Assembly (NCBI GenBank): GCA_012845835.1
Contig: JABAKD010000018.1
Span: 4,054,229 to 4,118,228, forward strand
Reading direction: 5' to 3'
Origin: Undaria pinnatifida
Lineage: Eukaryota > Sar > Phaeophyceae > Laminariales > Alariaceae
DNA length: 64,000 nt
Made by a program: the position numbers and the translations under genes. The notes under the pieces are model-generated. The model was not told where the DNA came from, searched no databases, and worked only from the letters and a program-made list of their open reading frames with translations. The stretch's first letter is position 1, and the number at the start of each line of letters is the position of its first letter. Shown in pieces: positions 33,991 through 47,326 of the stretch.

Positions 33991-35926
33991 TTATCTCGGA
34001 AAGATAGAGCAAACGGTCGAAGAGGGACTGGGAGACATGCAAGCTAGGTCGGACGAACGATCCCTCTTTCGACGTGGCGGGGATGGAGAAACGCATCTTA
34101 CTTCCAGCGGGAGGAAGGGACGTTTCCCATTCACGCCATCGCATCTGGAGGAGCGTAAAGGCTGTCGCCCGTCGGTTGGTGTCCAGGTGCACCTGGGCGT
34201 CATGCCCAACAGCGTGGACAAATCTACTGCACGTTGAGCGGAGTGGCAGAGCAGGGCTTCACTCCATTATTTAAGCAGCGCAGTTGCCGTCACGTTGTGT
34301 GTGGCGTCGGGGTATACTAGAGTGCGACAACCAATAGCATGAAGTCGTTCCTCGCACGCTGGGTGTCACGATAGTGGGGCCTTTACTCTGAGTTCGCTAT
34401 TGCGCTCAGGCGCACTTAACGGGAACCCTGCGTCAGTAAGCGTTCAGGTTCACCAGGCCACTGGTGCATCTAAACCGCCGGTCGACTGGTGATTGCCACT
34501 GCGTGAAGCCGAACACGATGACAAGGCTGGCAAAGGCAACAAGTGGCCTTCGTCACCAACGCCCTGCGAGATTGCTGCACGCCGACGCTAGTGGCGGCCT
34601 GGTGCGCCTGCACGCTTTACGCCGAGCGACTTCATGCTGCTCTTCCAGGTGCCACGGCGGGGATGGAGAAATTTGGGGCGCATTTATCTGCCCTCACCGT
34701 CGCGTCTGGAGGAGAAAAATGGCTGTCGCACGTTTGTTGACGCCCAGGCATACTCGGGTGCCATGCTCAAGATCGTGGAAACTTCCGCCCCACGTTGGGC
34801 GGAGTAGAAATTCGGGGCTTCATTTAATTCGCTGAGAGGCGTAGTTGCCGCCGCTTTGTGTATGGCGTCGGGACGTACTCGGGCATCGTGCCCAACGGCA
34901 TGGCATAGTTCTTGGCACGCTGATTGGTACGGTAGTTAGAGTCTTCGCTCTGAGTTCGCCATTGCGTTCAGGTTCATTTAACGGGACTACTGCACCGGTC
35001 GGCGTCCACGTGCACCAGGCCTCTGTTGCGTCAGGGCATCGACCGACTGGTGATTACCATTATATGCCCCAAACACGACGGCGAGGCTGGTGCCAGGCGA
35101 CAAGCGTCCTTCGTTACCCACGCCCTTCTGCATTGCTGCACGCCGATGCGCGTGGCGGCCTGGTACACCTGCACGCTTTACGACGAGCGATTGTTTTATT
35201 ATACTCCTCCAGGTGCCATGGCGGGGATGGACAGACGTCTGAGGCATTTTTCCATCCTCGCCATCGTGTCTGGAGAAGAATAATTAATGTCGCATGTCGG
35301 TTTGCGTCCATTCGTACTTGACCGCTATGCTCAACATCGTGGAGAAATACCGCAGCACGCTAGGCATCATGGGAACGCGAGGCTTCAGTCCACCCGCTGA
35401 GGAGAGTAATTGCCGTCGCGTTGTGTATGGCGACGAGTCGTTTTAGGGCGTGACACCCAGCGTGTTGGAGCAGTGTCTCATACGCTGGGTGCCATTGTAG
35501 TTGAAGCCGTCGCACTAGTGTCGCCATCGCGTTCAGGCGGACGTAGCGACAACCCCGCGTCGGTCGGCGTCCAGGTTCCCCAGACCTCTGTTGCGTCGGG
35601 GCATCGACCTACTTGTGATGGCCAATGCGTGCACCCGAAATCGATGGCGAGGCTGGTGTAAGACAACAAGCGACCTTCATCACTAGCGCGCTGCAGCATT
35701 TCCGCACGCCGATGCGTGTGGCGGCCTGGTGTGCCTGCACGCTCGTGGACGATAAACTGCTATTATGCTCCTCCAGGTGCCACGACCGGGATGGACAATG
35801 GCTGTCGAACGTGGGTTGACGTCCAGGCGTACTTGGGCGCCATGCCCAACAGCGTGGAGAGATACCACCGCACGCTGGGCGGAGTGGTAGTGCGGGGCTT
35901 CACTCAATCTGCTGAGGAGCGTACCG

Positions 35927-36615
35927 CATACAACAGAAGATAACATACCCACATAATATAGCACACACACCCCACATAATACGACACCCAGTAATAAATG
36001 TTTGAATCCCAAACAAAAAGGAGAATTATCACCGGGGTTACATAAGAAGACACACCCCCTGAGGTTGCGCCGCATGTTTTCACAAGACCCTTGCTTCTAT
36101 CATCCGGATGATACAGTATCTGTCCCGTGATCCCGCACAATACACGCCTGCGTGCGGGGAACCACCCGGTATGGAGACCCCCAACAACATCGGCGTGGAG
36201 GAAGAACAGAATCCGCGCAGCTTGCTACGCTCCTTCGACAGCTGCTTTGAAAGCTGCTTCGACAGCCTCTTCGACATCTGCTTCGACCGCAGCAGCGCAG
36301 GCTCGACCGATCATTCCGTTCGTTCAATACGAAGAAACTTATTATACGCCTGTTGCTGCTGCTGCCGCTGTCGTTGCAGCTGACACAGCAACAGGAGCCA
36401 ATGTGGTGGCCAACGCATTGGCTCAACAAACCACACCTGCAAGTGTGCGGCAGCAGCAGGTGTGGTGATTTTGCAGGCAGTGTTGTCACACCACACCCCT
36501 GCAAGTATGCGACAGCAGCAATTCTTCGCAAGCCAGTGTTATCACACCCCTTTGTTTTCACAATCTCTCATTACCACACCCCTGCAAATGTGCGGCGGTG
36601 TTATTACACCCCTTC
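35927..36615. other. Non-satellite insertion inside the satellite array
   Basis: Satellite homology stops near 35925 and resumes near 36615. The insert holds CTTCGACAGCTGCTTTG-type imperfect repeats (36230-36300) and several spaced copies of a CACACCCCTGCAAGTATGCG-type motif (about 36424-36600), partly inverted. I find no terminal inverted repeats, target duplication or gene. About half a satellite unit seems to have been lost with the insertion. Confidence 0.5.
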
Positions 36616-39600
36616 ATCGCGAGGCTGGTGGAAAGCTACGAGCGGCCATTGTGATCAACGCGATGCGGCACTGCAGCACGCCGATGCGCATGGCAGCCTG
36701 GTGCGCCTGCTCCGTATGACAAGGAACTGCTATTTTGCGCCTCTGGGCGCCATGGCGGGGATGGACATAAGTGAAAGGCATTTTTCCCTCCTCACCGTCG
36801 CGTCTAAAGGTGAAAAACAGCTGTTGCACGTCGGTTGGCGTCCAGGCGTACTTGGCCGGCATGCGCAACAGGGTGGAGAAATGCCGCCGCATGCTTATCG
36901 CAGTGGTAGTGCGGGACTTCACCCGATGACTTGAGGAATTTTGTCGGCCGTCCCGTTGTGTATGGCGTCGGGGCACATTAGGGCACCACACCAAACGGCA
37001 TGGGGAAATGGCCCACACGCTGGGTGCATCAGCAGCTGGAACCTTCACTCTGAGATCGAGATCTCTCTCAGGTACACGTAACAGCAACCTTACGTCGGTC
37101 GGTAGCCAGGTTTAGAAGGCCTCTGGTGCGTCAGGGCATCCAGAGACTTGTGGTAGCCATTACGTACTCTCAAACGCGATGGCGAGGCGGGTGCAACACG
37201 ATAAGTGGCCTTCTTCACCAACCGCTGCGAGATTGCTGTACGCCGATGCACCTGGTGGCCTAATGCGCCTCGACGCTCGTCGACAAGCGACTGCAACTAT
37301 GCACCTGCAGGTGGCATGACGAGAATGGAGAAATGTGAAAGGCATTTCTCTATCCTCGCCATCGTGTCTGAAGGAGAAAAATGGCTGTCGCACGTCGGCT
37401 GGCCTCCAAGCGTACCTGGCCGCCATGCTCCACAGCGTAGAGAAATACCGGCACATGCTGGGCGGAGTGGTGGTACGGGACTTGACTCCACAACCTGAGG
37501 GGCGTAGTTGCCGTCACGTTGTGTATGGCCTTGGGGAGTTCTAGTGTGTAACACCCAACGGCGTGGAGCAATGGCCCACACCCTAGCAGGAACCTTCACT
37601 CTGAATTGGCCATTCAATTCAGGGGCATCGATCTACTTGTGATTTTTCCACTACGTGCCCTCAAACACGATGGGAGACCGATGCAAAGCGACGAGCGGCC
37701 TTGGTTACCAACACACTGCGGGATTGCAGCGCGCCGATGCGCGTGGCGGCCTGGTGTGTCTGCACGCGCGTCGACGAGCGACTGTTATTTTGCACCCCCA
37801 AGTACCATGGCGAGGATGAAGATATGTGAGAGGCATTTCTCCACCCTCCCCATCGCGTCTGGAGGAGAAGAATGGTCGTCGCACGTCGGTGGGCGTTCGT
37901 GAGTACTCGGGCGCCGTGCTCAACAACGTGGACATATACCGCCGCCGCAAACTGGGCATCGTGTGACGTAATATTTTATCGCATGCCCTGGGCAGCGTAA
38001 TTGCCGTCGTGTGTATGGCGTCGGGGTGTTCTAGGGTGTGACACCCCACGGTATGGAGCAATGGTCCGCACGCTGGGTGTAACGGCAGCTAGAACCTTCA
38101 CTCTGACTTCGACATCCCGTTCAAACGATTTTGACAGCAACCCTACGCCGGTAAGTATCAAGGTTCACAAGACCTCTGGTGCGTCTGGGCATCGACCGGA
38201 TTGTCGTTGTTATTTCGTGTCTTCAAACATGATGGCGAGGTCAGTGCAAGGCAATGAGTAGCATACGTCATTAACGCGCTGCAGGAATGGTGCACACCGA
38301 TGCGTGTGGCAACCTAGTGCACCTCAACGCCCGTCGACGAGCAACTGCTATTACGCTCCTACAGACGCAATGGTTACGGAAGAGAGACGCCTCTAACCAC
38401 CGGCGAAAGGAGGGGATATTTCTCCATCCTCGCCATCGCGTCTCGAGGAACGAAATGGGTGTCGCACGTCCGTTAGCGTCCAGGCGCCTATAGGCGCCAT
38501 GCCCAACAGCGTGGTGAAATGCCGTCACACACTGGGCATCGTGTCACGCGATGCTTCACTCCATCCTGTGAGAAGCGTAGTTGCCGTCTCGCTGTGTATG
38601 ATATCGGGGCGTCCTAGGTAGTGGCACCCGTGGATCAATATCTTAACGCTGGGTGGCATGGTAGTTCGATCCTCCCCAGTGGTTTCGACCTCGTGTCCAG
38701 GTGCACGTAACGACATCCCTGCGTAGGATGACGCACAGGTGCACCAGTACCCACCGATCGGCTGGTGATTGCAACCGTGTGCAATCGAAAGCGATGGCGA
38801 GGCCAGTGCAAGGCGACGGGCTGCCTTCGTTAGCAACGTGCTGCGAGGTTACTGCGCGTCAATAAGCGTGGCGGCCTGGTGCGCCTCAACGATCGCCAAT
38901 GAGCAACTGCTATTAAGGTCCTACCGAGTCGAGGGTGTGGATGGAGAATGCCATTAACATCCAGCTGAATTGATAGATTTGTCCCATCCTCGCCATCGCG
39001 TCTGGAGGAGAAAAAATGTTGTCGCGCGTCGGTTAGCGTCCAGGCGTAAATAGGCGTAATTCCCAACAGTGTGGAGATAGGTCCCCACGCTCAACGGCGT
39101 ACAGCAATGCCGGACTGCGCTTGTCACGAGGCCCTCTCGTTGCCTTGCACCAGTCTCGCCATCGCTTTCGAGTGCGCGCAGTGGTAGTCACATGTCTGTC
39201 GGCGTTTAGATGCACCAGGCGCCCGGTTCACCTCCACCTGTGTCCCGACCGACGCAGGATTGCCATAACGTGCACCTGAACACTAATCTGAAACCAGTGC
39301 CAAGGCTCCAACTACCATGGTACCCAGCATGCGAGGCATCCATGTCGTCGGGTGCCACGCCTAGTAGACCCCGAAGCCATCATCATCGTAACGGCAGCTA
39401 CGCATCTCAGAGTATGGGGTGAAGCCTCGCGTTAACCGCGTTGTCCTGCGTACGACGGTATTTCCCCACGCTGTTGGACATGGCGCTATTTACGCCTGGC
39501 CACTGATCGACGTGCGACAGCTATTTCGCTCCTCCAGACGCGATGGAGAGGATAGAGACAAATATTTCCCTTTCGCTGGAGATAGGAGAAATTTCTCCAT

Positions 39601-42600
39601 TCCCGCCATCGCGTCTGTAGGAGCGTAATAGCGGTCGTTCGTCGGCGAACGTTGGGGCGCCCCAGGCCTCTACACGCATCGGTCTGCATCAATTTCGCAG
39701 CACGTTGGTGGCGAAGGCCGCTCATCGCCTTGCACCAGCCTCACAATTGTGTTTGGGTGCACGCCGTTGAAATCACCAGTCGATCGACGTTTAGACGCAC
39801 GGTGGAGCTGGTGCCTCCTTGCCGTCCGACGCGGGGTTGTCATTACGTGCACCTGAACGCGAAGGCTCCCACTACCGTGACACTCAGCGTGCGGAGCACC
39901 GCCCTATGCCGTTTCATTTCGTGCCCTGGTGCGCCCCGACACCATACACAACGTGACTGCAACTACGCTCGTAAGAGGGTGGGGTGCCTCGCGTAACGGT
40001 GATGTCCAGCGTGCGGCGGTATTTATCCACGCTGTTTGGCATGGCGCCTATGCACGCCTGGACGCCACCCGACGTGCGATAGCCATATCGCTCCTCCAGA
40101 TGCGATGGCGAGGATGGAACAAAGCTCTCAGTTCCGCCGGAGGTTAGAGGTATTTCTTCATCCCCACCATCGCATCCGTAGGAGATTAATGGCAGTCGCT
40201 CGTCGGCTAGCGTTCAGGCGCATCAGGCCGCCATGCTCATCGGCGTGCACCAATCCCGCAACGTGTTGGTGACGACGGCCACTCGTCTTCTTGCATTTGG
40301 CTCGCGATCGATTTAGAATGTACGCAGTTGCAATCACTAGCCGATCGGTGTTGTTATCACCAGGGGCCTGGTGCACCTGCAGGCTGACCAACGCAGGGCT
40401 GCCGTTACGTGTATCGGAATACGGTGACGAAGCCAATGCGAAAGCGCCTAAAACCACGGCACCCAGTGGGCGGGGCACTGTTACATATCGCTGGGTGTCA
40501 TGCCCTCGTACGCCCCGACGCCATACCCAATGTGATCGCAACTAAGCTCCTCAGAGGGTGGGGTGACGCCTCGCCTTACCGTGATGTCCAGTGTGCGCCT
40601 GAACATCAGCCGTCGAAGGATTGCCATTACGCTCCTACAGACACAATGGCGGAGATTGAAAAGTACCGCTAATTTCAGCAGAAGGAAGAAGCATCCCTCC
40701 ATCCTTGCCATCGCTTCTGGATCAGCGATATGACCGACACACGTCTGTTAGCGTCCAGGCGTACATAGGCACAATGCCTAACAGCGTGGAGAAACACCAA
40801 CGCACACTTGACGACACGAGGTTTCACCCCACCCTCTTACGGTCATAGTTGCCAAGTCGCGCTGTGTATGGCATCCGGGCGTACCAGGGCACGAAATGAA
40901 ACGGCATTGAGCAGTTCTCCGCACTCTGAGCGTCACGGTTGTGGGAGTCTTTGGGTTCAAGTGCACGGAGCGACAACCCCGCGTCGGACGGCGCAAAGGT
41001 ACATAAGGCCCCCGGTGCGTCTAAACGCCGGTGATTGTACTCAAACACAATGGTGAGGCTGGCCCAAGGCGACGAGCGGCCTTCGTCATCAACACGTTGC
41101 AAGATTGATGCACAAGGATGCGCCTGGCGGCCTAGTGCGCCTCAACGCTCGCCGGTGATCAACTGCCATCACGCTTTCACAGAGCTGATGGTGGGGATGA
41201 GCTAACGGCTCCAATTTCTAGCAGAAGGGAGATATTTACGTCTACCTTCGCCATCACCTAAGAAGTGGTGAAATGGCTGTCGCACGTCGGTTAGAGTCCA
41301 GGAGTAATTGGGCACCATGCCCAACAGCGTGGAAAAATACCATCGCACACTGGGCATCGTGTGACGTGAGACTTTACCCCACCTTCTGAGGTGCATAATT
41401 GCCTTCGCGATGTGTATGGCGTCGGGACGTACTAGGGCGTGACTCCCAACGATATGGAGCAGTGTCCCGCACACTGGGTGTCACGGTAGTTGGAGCCTTC
41501 GCGCTGGCTGTCGCGTTCAGGTTCACATAACCGCAACTCTGAGTCGGTCGGCAGGCAGGTGCACGAGGCCTCTGGCGCGTCTACAAGCCGATCGACTAGT
41601 CATTGCCACTGAGTGCGCCCAAACACGATGGTGAGGCTTGCGCAAGCTGACGAGGGGCGTTCGTCACCAACACGTTGCGGAGTTGATGCACGCCAATGAG
41701 CGTGGCGGCCTAGTGCACCTCAATATTTGTCGACGAGCAACTGCTATTGCACTCCTGCAGATGCGTTGGCAAACTAGGGGAAATACATCTAACTTCCGGA
41801 AAGGAGAGACATTTCACCATCCTCGCCATGGCATCTGGAGGTTCGAAATGGCTGTCGGACGTCGGTTGACGTCCAGGCGTACATAGGCGCCATGCCCGAC
41901 AGCGTGGAGAAATACCGTCGCACATTGGGTATCGTGGTGGCGCGAGGCTTCATCCCATCCTCCGTGGAGCGTAATTGCCGTCAAGTTGTGTATGGTGTCT
42001 GGGCGTACTCGCTCGTGACACCAACCGGCATGGGGTAGTGCTCCGCACGCTGGGGCCATTGTAGTTGAAGCCTTCGCACCGGTTTCGCCATCGTGTCCAG
42101 GTGAACGCACCGGCAACCCTGCATCGGTTGACACGCAAGTGCACCAGGCCCCCGATGCATATTGACACCGAACGGCTAGCGGTTGTAACCGCGTGCATCC
42201 GAAAGCAATGACGAGGCTGATGCAAAGCGACGAGCGGTCTTCGTCACCAACGCGTTGCGGGTTAGATGCACGCCGATGAGCGTAGCGGCCTAGTGCGCCT
42301 CGATGCTTGTCGACAAGCGACGGCTATTGCACTCCTACAGATACGATGGCGAACTAGGGGAAATACCTCTAACTTCCAGCGGAAGGGAGAGACATTTCTC
42401 CATCTTCGCCATCGCATCTGGAGGTTTGGAACGGCTGTCTCACGTCGGTTGGCGTCCAAGCGTACATAAGCGCCATGCCCAATAGCGTGGAGAAATGCCG
42501 CCGCACATTGGGCATCGTGATGACGCGAGGCTTCACCCCGCCCGCTGAGGAGCGTAGTTGCCGTCCAGTTGTGTACGGTGTCTGGGCGACCTTCTGCATG

Positions 42601-42854
42601 GACTCGCGCTACGGTAGAGGTGCACCCATATTTTTCTCAGGCTCCTGATAGCAGGAGCTCTATTCTCCACCCAGAAAACGATTTTGAGACAAACGAAAAC
42701 GTAACCCGACGGACAATCCCATGGCCTACCTGGTAGGTATTAATAGAAAATGTCGAGCAAAATAAATAATGAAATTTCGAAGATTTTTTGGTTAAGGAGC
42801 ACCATGCGAAAAACGTTTTAGCCGAAAAGTGCCGCGTCTACCGCAGCTCGTGTC
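42601..42854 (+). mobile_element. MITE family 1 copy inserted in the satellite
   Basis: A 254-bp copy with ends GACTCGCGCTACGGTAGAGG and an inverted GCGTCTACCGCAGCTCGTGT. The flanks are CATG (42597-42600) and CGTG (42855-42858), a 4-bp duplication with one difference. Taking it out restores satellite spacing (841 minus 258 gives about 583 bp), so it landed after the array formed. Confidence 0.75.
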
Positions 42855-44599
42855 CGTGACACCCAACGATATGGAGCAGTGCCCCGCTTGCTGGGGTCAT
42901 GATTGGAGCTTTCCCACTGGTTTCGCCATCGTGTCCAGGTCCACGTAACTTCAACCCTGCGTCGGTCGGCACGCAGGTGCACCAGGCCCCTGGTACGTCT
43001 GAACACCTATCGACTAGCGATTGCCACTGCGTGCACCGAAAAGCGATGGCGAGGCTGCAACAAGGCGGCGGCCTTCCTCAGTTACAACCGCAGCACGGGA
43101 TTTCTTCAGGGTGCTGCGCTTAGTAACCTGGTGCCCCGACACCTGTCGGCGAACAACCACCAGTACGTTTCATTGGATGTGATTACGGAGCTTAAGTGAA
43201 GCCTCGCACCACCGCGACGCCCAACGTGCGGCGCAGTTGCTCGCCACCGCTGAGTGCGGCCACCTGGTGCAGATGGACGCCAGCCAACGCACCACGGTCA
43301 TTTTGTGAGGTTAGAGTGAATTCCTGCACAACCGCGACCCCAACCGTGCGGTGTTATTTCTCCGCGCAGTTGAGCGTGGTGCCACATACCTAACATGTGA
43401 AGAAACACAGCCGAACAATGGTCGTCATGGTAGTGCGGGGCTTTATTGCGTACTCGCCATCGCGTCCAGAGGAGCGTAATGGCGGTCGCAAGTTGCAAAG
43501 CATCTTGGTGTTCTTGGGTACCACGGCACAAGACGTGGAGCAATACCCCGAAGGCTGGGCGTTGCGAAATCGCGAGGCTATGCCCAAGCCCCGCCACTGC
43601 ATACCATTGCATGTGCAGGAAATCACGCGTCGGGCGGCGTCCAAGCACAGTAGGCGGCTGGTGTGAATGGACCTCAACCGCCGCGTGGCTGTCATTACAT
43701 TGTCGCCAAAGCGATGGCGAGACCAGGGCGAGGCAGCGAGCTGCCTTGTCACTAACACGCGGAATTGTACTCGGTTGTTCCGCCCACGGCGTGGGCCTGC
43801 TCCAGGTCCTTTTGCGTGGCGGGGCTGGTGTTTCTTGGCACTGGTCGATGCGTGACTGCTGTTAGGCCCTTCCAGATTCAATGGTGAATCTGCAATGAAG
43901 CTTCGCGTTACCGTGACGCCGAGCGTGCCTCAGACGTGGGAAGAGTCTCTTCATCCCCACCGTCGTTGCGTCTGGATAGGGAAAACTACTCGTCGTATGT
44001 TGTTTGGCGTCCAGGCGTACTGGGGCCCCATGCCCAACAGCGTGGAGCAATACCGTCGCTGGTCTTCTCAGAACTGCGAGGCTTTACTCCACTCACCATC
44101 GCGCCTGGAGGAGCGCAGTGGCTGCCGCGCGTCGGCTGGCATCCTGGCGCACCAAGTCGCCCAGCGCAATGGTGTCCACCAATTCCGCTACACGCTGAAC
44201 GACGTGGTATTTCGACGGTTTAGTCAACTGTCGCCATCGCGTGTGGAAAAGCGTATCGGCAGTCGCGCGTTGGTTAGCATCCTGGCGCACCAGATTGCCG
44301 GGCAAAAGGGTGCTGATATTTCACCGCACGAAAGGGGCGAGATAGTCCGAGGGTTAACTCCGTCGTCATGATCGTGCCTGGAGGAACGCAAAACCATTCG
44401 CGGGTTTGTTCACGCCTGGGCGTGACATGGCACCGCGGCCAACAGCACAGGGCAACGCCACGGCATCACCGTAGTGCGAAGCTTTTCTCCAGCCTGGACA
44501 TTGCGCTTGGATAGAGGTAGTGGCGAAGGTGCGTCGACGGACGGACGCAAGTGCTGCGCCAACGTTTGCAAGGGATTGCAACATTATCACTGCGCGTTG

Positions 44600-45160
44600 T
44601 TTGCAACTGCCTCTAGCGGTTGTACCAGGACGTCGGTTGGTACTCCGTGTTTGAGCGGAGAAAATGCGTAGAAAGTTCCTCTACGGAGAATCAGAGACGT
44701 TCCATCACCACGTAAAAGGGGTCATTTGGACATTCACAGTTCTGCAGTATCTTCGCGGCAAGACGAACAGTAGGGATTTCATTTTTTTTACTGTGTTTGC
44801 GATGAGCCGGTGCTCTACGACACAAAACGATCCATAATGACCAATCAATAACCTTCATACGGCCTCACTAATCAGCGACACTCGGAGCTCGCCTCACGGT
44901 TGTTCTCCCTAAAGATACCTCTGTTTTTGTTTTTAGTTGTTTTCTCTTACCATGTATCAGACGCTATCTGCCCGATCCAAGCAACCAACAAAAAGTAGCT
45001 AAAAAAAACTGCGACCATCATCGACATTTTAACATCCGATATCGTCAGTTTTTCTTCGGTACAGCAAATTATATTAATAGGTAGCCCGGTGATATTCAGA
45101 TTGCGGTCAACGCCTATGCCGGTCTGCTCATGGCGATGCCCGAAATATTTTTGGGAGTAT
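44600..45160. other. Intergenic, no supported gene
   Basis: Unique-looking sequence after the satellite, with only short frames and no repeats I can define. Confidence 0.35.
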
Positions 45161-45243
45161 CGAAGGAAAATCGGTATCAAAGGAAAATCGGTATCAAAGG
45201 AAAATCGGTATCAAAGGAAAATTGGTATCAAAGGAAAATCGGT
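45161..45243 (+). repeat. 17-bp minisatellite, five copies
   Basis: The unit AAGGAAAATCGGTATCA is repeated five times nearly perfectly. It falls in a plus-strand frame (45089-45409), where 17 is not a multiple of three, so three units encode one 17-residue period; nothing suggests that frame is a gene. Confidence 0.9.
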
Positions 45244-46470
45244 GACGAGAAACGGAAACTTCAGTATCGCTTCCCTGCAGAACCTTGAGAATGACGTACC
45301 TCAATGGAAGAAACAAAACGTAGTAACTTTCGGAACGTATTCTGTGCGGCATCAAGAAAAAACAAGCAATTGCCCCCATGCTACGGGACAAACGATACGG
45401 TCCCAATAAAATGGGACAGAGTGCTACGATGTCCCACCTCGCCTTCACATCAATGTTTCAACAAACCCATGGTGTGTCTATGGTTATTCTGGTTCTCCCG
45501 CCGCTTCTCGGCCAGTACAGCACGGGGCTCTACTGTTCGAGAAGCAGCAGAAGAAGAGCATGCGTCAACCAAACCGTGCCATGAGCTTGTCGCAACATGA
45601 CTGGGAAGGTGAGGTGAAACATTTTTTATACCATTACTGTAGCACAGGTGATCCAGAATCGTGATGTAGCTGGATAGCTGGAACGGATATTCCGAAAATC
45701 GACGAAATCTACCTGAACGCAGTATGCAAGATGGGCAATGGCGGCTCCCGAGCACCGGCGGTTGGTAGATTATGGCCGTCACGCACGTCTTTTGTTCTGG
45801 CCGTTAGGTGGCCGCATCTCCGACCAAGCCTCATCAAATAAGGCTTCAATGTTCATGTGGAAACTCTATTGATTCGTATGGAGGAATCGCATATAAACAA
45901 TGTCATTCGCCGGCGCACACGTGTTCGTCGCACCGCCCACTAGCGTTAAAGTTATGTTAGCCTTTTAATATAACGGGGACGTTTGGTTCGTGTCCCCGAT
46001 TTTTTGCCTTCCCTTGCCAACAAATCTCCCAATGCCCCATTCTCGAGAAAAATCGACGAACGGTAAGCGCGAGAGCGTGAGTTGGCAAAATTTCGATGAA
46101 AATCAAACGCGCATCAAAAGCTGGAAAGTGGGAATGCTGAACCCTACGCGCGATAAAAATGAAGGCGTGTACAGGGAGGGAGAGGAGGGGACATCTGAGA
46201 CCACGGCATGTCCAGAAGGTTCCTGAAGGTAAAACGTCCTACGGGTTGATCTTGAGAGTAAACCTGATGATTAAAAAATACCTATATCGTGGGTCGGGTT
46301 GGGTCACTCTGGCCAGGCCAAACGGACGAGAAGTGGCCCGGTCAAGGACAAGCCCTGTTTTTTTCTGTCGAGCAAGGCAAGCTGTGGTATTTCGCCTCAC
46401 CTCGCAGTGATTGATCTTCTCCCCATTCTGGAAACATCTTACCGGTACGTAGCCTAGTTGATGTTAGACT

Positions 46471-46890
46471 TTGGCTAATTTAGAGACAGGACATGATGCC
46501 GCCGGTTTCTTCGACATGATCGTACTCAATGATGGTAATGATCGGGCTGTAGTGGCAGTGGAAGCATCATCAGAACAAGAGGCGGAATTAGATACGAGGT
46601 ATAATAATAGCTTAGTTTGGAGCGTGGAGCTGATGACGGATCTATATATGAACTCGTACTACTCGTTATTGCGTATTTTTATCCACAGATCAATCTGTGC
46701 GCACAACAACGGAATGCAACCTGGTTATCGGAAAGGCCACTCCTTCCAAATGCAGGCGGCCACGGCACGTACCGTGGACGTTGGCATGGCCACGGCAAAG
46801 CAACGGTTTGCGCTTCTACAGCAAAAAAAGCGCACCAGTTACCAGTGCCATCAACTTACTAACGTGATATTCGCCGTGGCCGTGCTGTAG
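46471..46890 (+). CDS. Unassigned 139-residue open frame
   Basis: The frame runs from the ATG at 46471 to the stop at 46888-46890. The N-terminal 50 residues are acidic (a DMIVLNDGNDRAVVAVEASS region), followed by a Tyr/Leu-rich stretch (residues about 55-75) and a basic Gln-rich C-terminal part with GYRKGHSF. The acid-to-basic layout and balanced composition make it one of the more protein-like frames outside the 58-63 kb gene, but I recognise no family. A decayed transposase fragment is possible. Confidence 0.2.
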   Translation: MANLETGHDAAGFFDMIVLNDGNDRAVVAVEASSEQEAELDTRYNNSLVWSVELMTDLYMNSYYSLLRIFIHRSICAHNNGMQPGYRKGHSFQMQAATARTVDVGMATAKQRFALLQQKKRTSYQCHQLTNVIFAVAVL

Positions 46891-47084
46891 CTGCAGCGAG
46901 AGCATCGTCAGAGCGGGAGAAGAACCTAGTGAAATGTTTTCGTTCGTTTTCGTTCGGCGTGAAAATAGACAGGCTGATGGGTTTGTTCAGGATTTCTTCG
47001 ACAAGAGCACGAGTTTAGCAAAACTCAACGAAAATCGATGGGCAGTGGTAGTGAAAATCGAATCCTATTTGCATATAGAAATGC

Positions 47085-47240
47085 GTGTCACTGGGTGCAT
47101 GTCCTCGTTAAGGATATAGGTCGGCGACTCCCCTTGGAACTACAGTGTAGCTTGTACCAGGATTAACAGGGTGATGTTAGTCAGTCTGTGCGCGGAAACT
47201 ATAAACCCCGTTTTTGAGGGGGACAAAATCTGACAGCTGT
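47085..47240 (+). repeat. Fragment of the GTGAGATCGAAG dispersed family (3' part)
   Basis: CCTCGTTAAGGATATAGGTC, then GCGACTCCCCTTGGAACTAC, TGTAGCTTGTACCAGG and AACAGGGTGATGTTAGTC, match 53075-53165 in the same order. It continues into GTTTTTGAGGGGGACAAA, also seen inverted near 22650. Confidence 0.6.
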
Positions 47241-47326
47241 TGAAGGAGATGAATCGGTTTATCAAGTGTATCCTGTAAGTCGCACAACCGGTGAGGGGGG
47301 TATATGATATGATAGGGGGGGGTGTC

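Larger units (their letters stand above)
34000..44600. repeat. Degenerate satellite, about 562-bp period, about 18 units
   Basis: An anchor of the form GATGGCGAGGCTGGTGCAAG occurs near 34517, 35079, 35643, 36618, 37178, 37668, 38230, 38790, 41046, 41630, 42205, 43046 and 43712; most spacings are 560-585 bp. Other shared blocks are CATGCCCAACAGCGTGGAGA, TGGCTGTCGCACGTCGGTTG and GCGCGTGGCGGCCTGG. The many short frames are shadows of the repeat and differ between units. Between about 39135 and 40300 the anchor appears on the opposite strand (near 39150, 39735 and 40290), so a block of two or three units is inverted. From about 44090 the units become shorter, about 130 bp, and the array decays. 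Confidence 0.75.

Noticed and set aside
34464-44371. Dozens of 60-190-residue frames resembling one another
   Set aside because: They shift frame and strand between satellite units and have no start, splice or domain pattern kept across units.
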